From assembly GCA_903933475.1 (NCBI GenBank), contig CAIZKE010000316.1:1-19812 (forward strand): a DNA stretch of 19,812 nt, in the 5' to 3' direction. Origin of the DNA: an uncultured Alphaproteobacteria bacterium. Lineage in GTDB: Bacteria > Pseudomonadota > Alphaproteobacteria > Caulobacterales > Caulobacteraceae. A model generated the notes under the pieces. It was not told where the DNA came from. It saw nothing but the letters and a program-made list of their open reading frames with translations, and made no database searches. Shown piece by piece: positions 17,571-19,812 of this stretch. Made by a program: the position numbers and the translations under genes. How positions within the stretch are numbered: the stretch's first letter is position 1; every line of letters begins with the position of its first letter.

Positions 17571-17716
17571 ACTGCGCGCCCTTCAGCTTGAGGATCTAAG
17601 ACTCCTATTCAGATCGCAGGCGCGCGACAGCCCGATGACAGTTGAGCCCCCAGCCTTACAATTTTCATCCTCAAGCCCATCTCATGCGCAAGCTTGCTCA
17701 TCAGGAGACCCTCCCC

Positions 17717-18034
17717 ATGCTGACGTCCACGACCCCCACCATCGCTGGCCGCGAGATCACCGAGACCCTCGGCGTGGTGACTGGCGAGGCCATCGTCGGG
17801 GCCAACATCTTTCGCGACCTGCTGGCCGGGATCACCGACATCGTCGGCGGTCGCTCGCGGGCCTATGAATCGGCCCTCAGGGACGCCCGGGAGATCGCCC
17901 TGAAGGAGATGGGCGACGAGGCTCGCAGCAAGGGCGGCGACGCCGTGGTGGGCGTCGACCTGGACTACGAGACCCTGGGCTCGGGCAGCATGCTGATGGT
18001 CACGGCCACCGGTACCGCGGTGCGGCTGGGTTAG
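17717..18034 (+). CDS. YbjQ family protein (DUF74, 'heavy-metal-binding' domain)
   Basis: The 105-residue product fits the YbjQ/DUF74 family in length and sequence: ETLGVVTGEAIVGANIFRD, ITDIVGGRSRAYESAL, then GGDAVVGVDLDYETLG and MLMVTATGTAV. Structures of this family are pentamers with a dodecin-like look. The function is not established and the name 'heavy-metal-binding' is weakly grounded. The frame is open from 17642, but AGGAG at 17703-17707 sits nine bases before the ATG at 17717, and the family match begins there. It diverges from the second small secreted protein (146-bp gap). A hairpin and then the cytosine methyltransferase gene follow on the same strand. No membrane segment or signal peptide is visible. 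Confidence 0.9.
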   Translation: MLTSTTPTIAGREITETLGVVTGEAIVGANIFRDLLAGITDIVGGRSRAYESALRDAREIALKEMGDEARSKGGDAVVGVDLDYETLGSGSMLMVTATGTAVRLG

Positions 18035-18060
18035 GGGCCTCCCCCCATCGCCACCGTTCT

Positions 18061-18080
18061 GCCCGGCACCTATGCTGGGC
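18061..18080 (+). terminator. GC-rich hairpin between the YbjQ gene and the methyltransferase
   Basis: GCCCGGCA (18061-18068) and TGCTGGGC (18073-18080) pair with one G-U and leave the loop CCTA. It starts 26 bases after the ybjQ-type stop. There is no T-run after it, so at most it would be a weak or Rho-assisted terminator, or a structure in the methyltransferase leader. Confidence 0.3.
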
Positions 18081-18098
18081 CCATGAGTCGGGGGTCAG

Positions 18099-19223
18099 AT
18101 GGGATTGGGTTTCCTGGAATTCTTTGCGGGCGGGGGGATGGCGCGGCTGGGGCTGGGGCCGGGATGGTCCTGCCTGTTCGCCAACGACTTCGACCCGGTG
18201 AAGGGGGCGGCCTACCGGGCCAACTTCCCTGACGCGGGCGCCCACGTCTCCGGCGAAGATGTCTGGAAGCTTTCAGCACCGGACCTGCCGGGGCCGGCGG
18301 ACCTGGCCTGGGCCTCCTCGCCCTGCCAGGACTTCAGCCTGGCCGGTGGCCGGGCGGGGCTGTCGGGAGGGCGGTCCTCGGCCTTTTTCGGCTTCTGGCG
18401 GCTCATGGAGGCCCTGGATGATGCTGGGCGGGCGCCGCGCCTGATCGTGGTGGAGAATGTGGTGGGCCTGCTCACCTCGCGGGGCGGGGCGGACTTCGCC
18501 GCCCTCTGCGGGGCCCTGGCGGGACGCGGCTATCGGGTGGGTGCCCTGGAGGCCGACGCCGCGGACTTCACCCCCCAGTCCCGCCCGCGCCTGTTCGTCG
18601 TCGCCTTCCGGGACGAGCCACCGGCGCACCTCTGCGGTGGCGGGGCCTTCGTCACCCCGGCGGTGGGCCGGGCCCGGGACCGGCTGGAGGGGGCGGCGCG
18701 CGCCGCCTGGACCGACTGGTCCCCCCGGGCGCCAGCGGGCCGCAACACCCGCCTGGCGGACCTGCTCGAGCCCGATGACCGGGTTCCGTGGAACCCGCCC
18801 GACCTGACCCGCCGTCTGGTCGCCATGATGTCGCCCGTGCAGGCGGCGCGGCTGGAGGCCCTGAAGGCGGCAGGCGGGCGGCATGTGGGCGCCTTCTTCC
18901 GCCGCACCCGGCGCGAGGACGGGCAAAGCGTGCAGAGGGCCGAGGCCCGGTTTGACGGCCTGGCTGGATGCCTGCGCACCCCCCGGGGCGGATCCTCCCG
19001 CCAGTCGGTGATCGTCATCGAGGATGGCGTTGTGCGAACCCGCCTGCTGGCGCCCCGGGAGGCGGCACGGCTGATGGGCCTGCCCGAGGCCTATGTCCTG
19101 CCCCGGGGCGTGTCGGCAGCCCTGCACGTGGTTGGGGACGGGGTCTGCGTTCCCACCGTCCGCTGGCTGGCCGACACCCTGCTGGAGCCTCTGCTGGAGG
19201 CCCTTCCGCCGTCCTGGGTTTAG
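18099..19223 (+). CDS. Solitary C5 DNA cytosine methyltransferase (Dcm-like)
   Basis: The enzyme should transfer a methyl group from S-adenosylmethionine to carbon 5 of cytosine at a specific DNA site. The 374-residue product has motif I FFAGGG (8-13), motif IV SSPCQDFSLAG with catalytic C76, motif VI ENV (119-121) and motif VIII QSRPR (160-164). A target-recognition region (about 180-290) follows, then a motif IX-like LRTPRGGSSRQ and motif X GDGVCVPTV (346-354). All catalytic motifs look intact. The ATG at 18099 has GGGGG shortly before it and puts motif I at the usual distance from the N-terminus. No restriction endonuclease, Vsr or specificity gene is adjacent, so it is probably an orphan methylase. 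Its recognition sequence cannot be read from the protein. GC content matches its neighbours. Confidence 0.93.
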   Translation: MGLGFLEFFAGGGMARLGLGPGWSCLFANDFDPVKGAAYRANFPDAGAHVSGEDVWKLSAPDLPGPADLAWASSPCQDFSLAGGRAGLSGGRSSAFFGFWRLMEALDDAGRAPRLIVVENVVGLLTSRGGADFAALCGALAGRGYRVGALEADAADFTPQSRPRLFVVAFRDEPPAHLCGGGAFVTPAVGRARDRLEGAARAAWTDWSPRAPAGRNTRLADLLEPDDRVPWNPPDLTRRLVAMMSPVQAARLEALKAAGGRHVGAFFRRTRREDGQSVQRAEARFDGLAGCLRTPRGGSSRQSVIVIEDGVVRTRLLAPREAARLMGLPEAYVLPRGVSAALHVVGDGVCVPTVRWLADTLLEPLLEALPPSWV

Positions 19224-19311
19224 AATTCCTGAGCTAGTGCCCCGAAAACCCGCCTTCCCAAAGCCGCGCGGGCGCCTGAAGGTCGATATTCAACTTCCCG
19301 GAGCCTTTGCC

Positions 19312-19812
19312 ATGGTTGAATCCGCTTACGACGCCGCCCGCTATCGCCGCGCCGGCCGGGGCAAGGTCTATGAGTCCATCCTCGACACCATCGGCGATAC
19401 GCCCCTGGTGGCCCTTCCCAACCTGACCCGGGCCCTGAAGCCCAAGGCGCGGGTCCTGGCCAAGCTGGAGTTCTTCAACCCCATCGCCTCGGTAAAGGAC
19501 CGGATCGGCGTCTCGCTGATCGAGAACCTGGAGGCCCAGGGCCTGCTTAAGCCGGGCGCTACCCTGGTCGAGCCCACCAGCGGCAATACTGGCATTTCCC
19601 TGGCCTTCGTGGCCGCCTCCAAGGGCTACAAGCTGATCCTCTGCATGCCTGAGAGCATGTCCATCGAGCGCCGCAAGATGCTGCTCCTGCTGGGTGCCCA
19701 GCTGGAGCTGACCCCGGCTGAGCGGGGCATGGCCGGTGCTGTTGCTCGAGCCAAGGAACTGGTGGCGGCTATTCCGGGTGCGGTCCTGCCCCAGCAGTTC
19801 GACAATACTGCA
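19312..19812 (+). CDS. cysK: Cysteine synthase A (5' part; continues past the right edge)
   Basis: CysK (O-acetylserine sulfhydrylase) makes L-cysteine from O-acetylserine and sulfide using pyridoxal phosphate. The visible 167 codons show ILDTIGDTPLVALPNL and NPIASVKDRIG with the cofactor-binding lysine K62. The phosphate-binding loop follows as PTSGNTG (88-94), then AASKGYKLILCMPESMS and the start of the second part of the fold. The family is about 310-330 residues, so about half is missing. A GGAG lies eight bases before the ATG. The 88-bp gap upstream shows no clear promoter or terminator to my eye. The N-terminal extension of about 20 residues before the conserved core is slightly longer than in E. 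coli CysK. Confidence 0.95.
   Translation, partial: MVESAYDAARYRRAGRGKVYESILDTIGDTPLVALPNLTRALKPKARVLAKLEFFNPIASVKDRIGVSLIENLEAQGLLKPGATLVEPTSGNTGISLAFVAASKGYKLILCMPESMSIERRKMLLLLGAQLELTPAERGMAGAVARAKELVAAIPGAVLPQQFDNTA

Larger units (their letters stand above)
17127..17669. repeat. Tandem duplication, unit 2
   Basis: This second unit of about 543 bp starts exactly where unit 1 ends and is its head-to-tail copy. The offset is 537 bases at the left flank and 544 at the right, so a few small indels have accumulated. The non-coding left flank and the signal-peptide region are the best conserved parts by eye, while the mature coding part has diverged more. No transposase or terminal inverted repeats flank the units. 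Confidence 0.9.

Noticed and set aside
16590..17669. CRISPR array or insertion sequence
   Set aside because: There are only two long, abutting, diverged units, with no short spaced repeats, no transposase and no terminal inverted repeats.
18061..18080. Strong intrinsic terminator after the YbjQ gene
   Set aside because: The stem is good but no T-run follows, so it is listed only as a low-confidence hairpin.

Overview
The window is about 68% GC, protein-dense DNA that looks like the chromosome of an alphaproteobacterium of the Caulobacteraceae (Caulobacter/Phenylobacterium/Brevundimonas type). Three things point there: the divergent rph / hrcA-grpE arrangement next to dnaN-recF-gyrB, the protein sequences themselves, and one promoter that fits the Caulobacter housekeeping pattern TTGACGS-N10-14-GCTANAWC. 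The species cannot be named from the sequence alone.

Layout. Bases 1-7234 are a core block: 5' part of rph on the minus strand, then hrcA, grpE, dnaN, recF and gyrB on the plus strand (heat-shock control, replication clamp, gap repair, gyrase). From 7235 to 12908 lies an accessory transport locus: a minus-strand operon (ABC ATPase, then two DUF3526-type permeases, all joined by ATGA overlaps) diverging from a plus-strand TonB-dependent receptor. The 117-bp gap between the two arms holds a near-perfect 32-bp dyad (11-bp arms around TGTTATAACA) whose ends each carry an outward-facing TTGACAG. This is the best candidate for a little-described system: an outer-membrane receptor and an inner-membrane ABC machine under one shared operator, with no regulator gene nearby. 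Next come a minus-strand RecQ helicase and an N-acyl-D-amino-acid deacylase-type amidohydrolase.

Bases 16590-17669 are a tandem duplication of about 540 bp, visibly richer in A+T than its surroundings. Each unit carries one small secreted protein with the cysteine pattern C-x14-C-x10-C-x14-C and a proline-rich tail. I do not recognise the family. The tail of the second copy is frameshifted at a run of seven G. After this come a YbjQ-family protein, a solitary C5 DNA cytosine methyltransferase and the first 167 codons of cysK, which runs off the right edge.

No tRNA, rRNA, CRISPR array, insertion sequence or integrase was seen. No stretch longer than 300 bases lacks a gene. Several convergent gene pairs share or abut stop codons, so no classical terminators fit between them.
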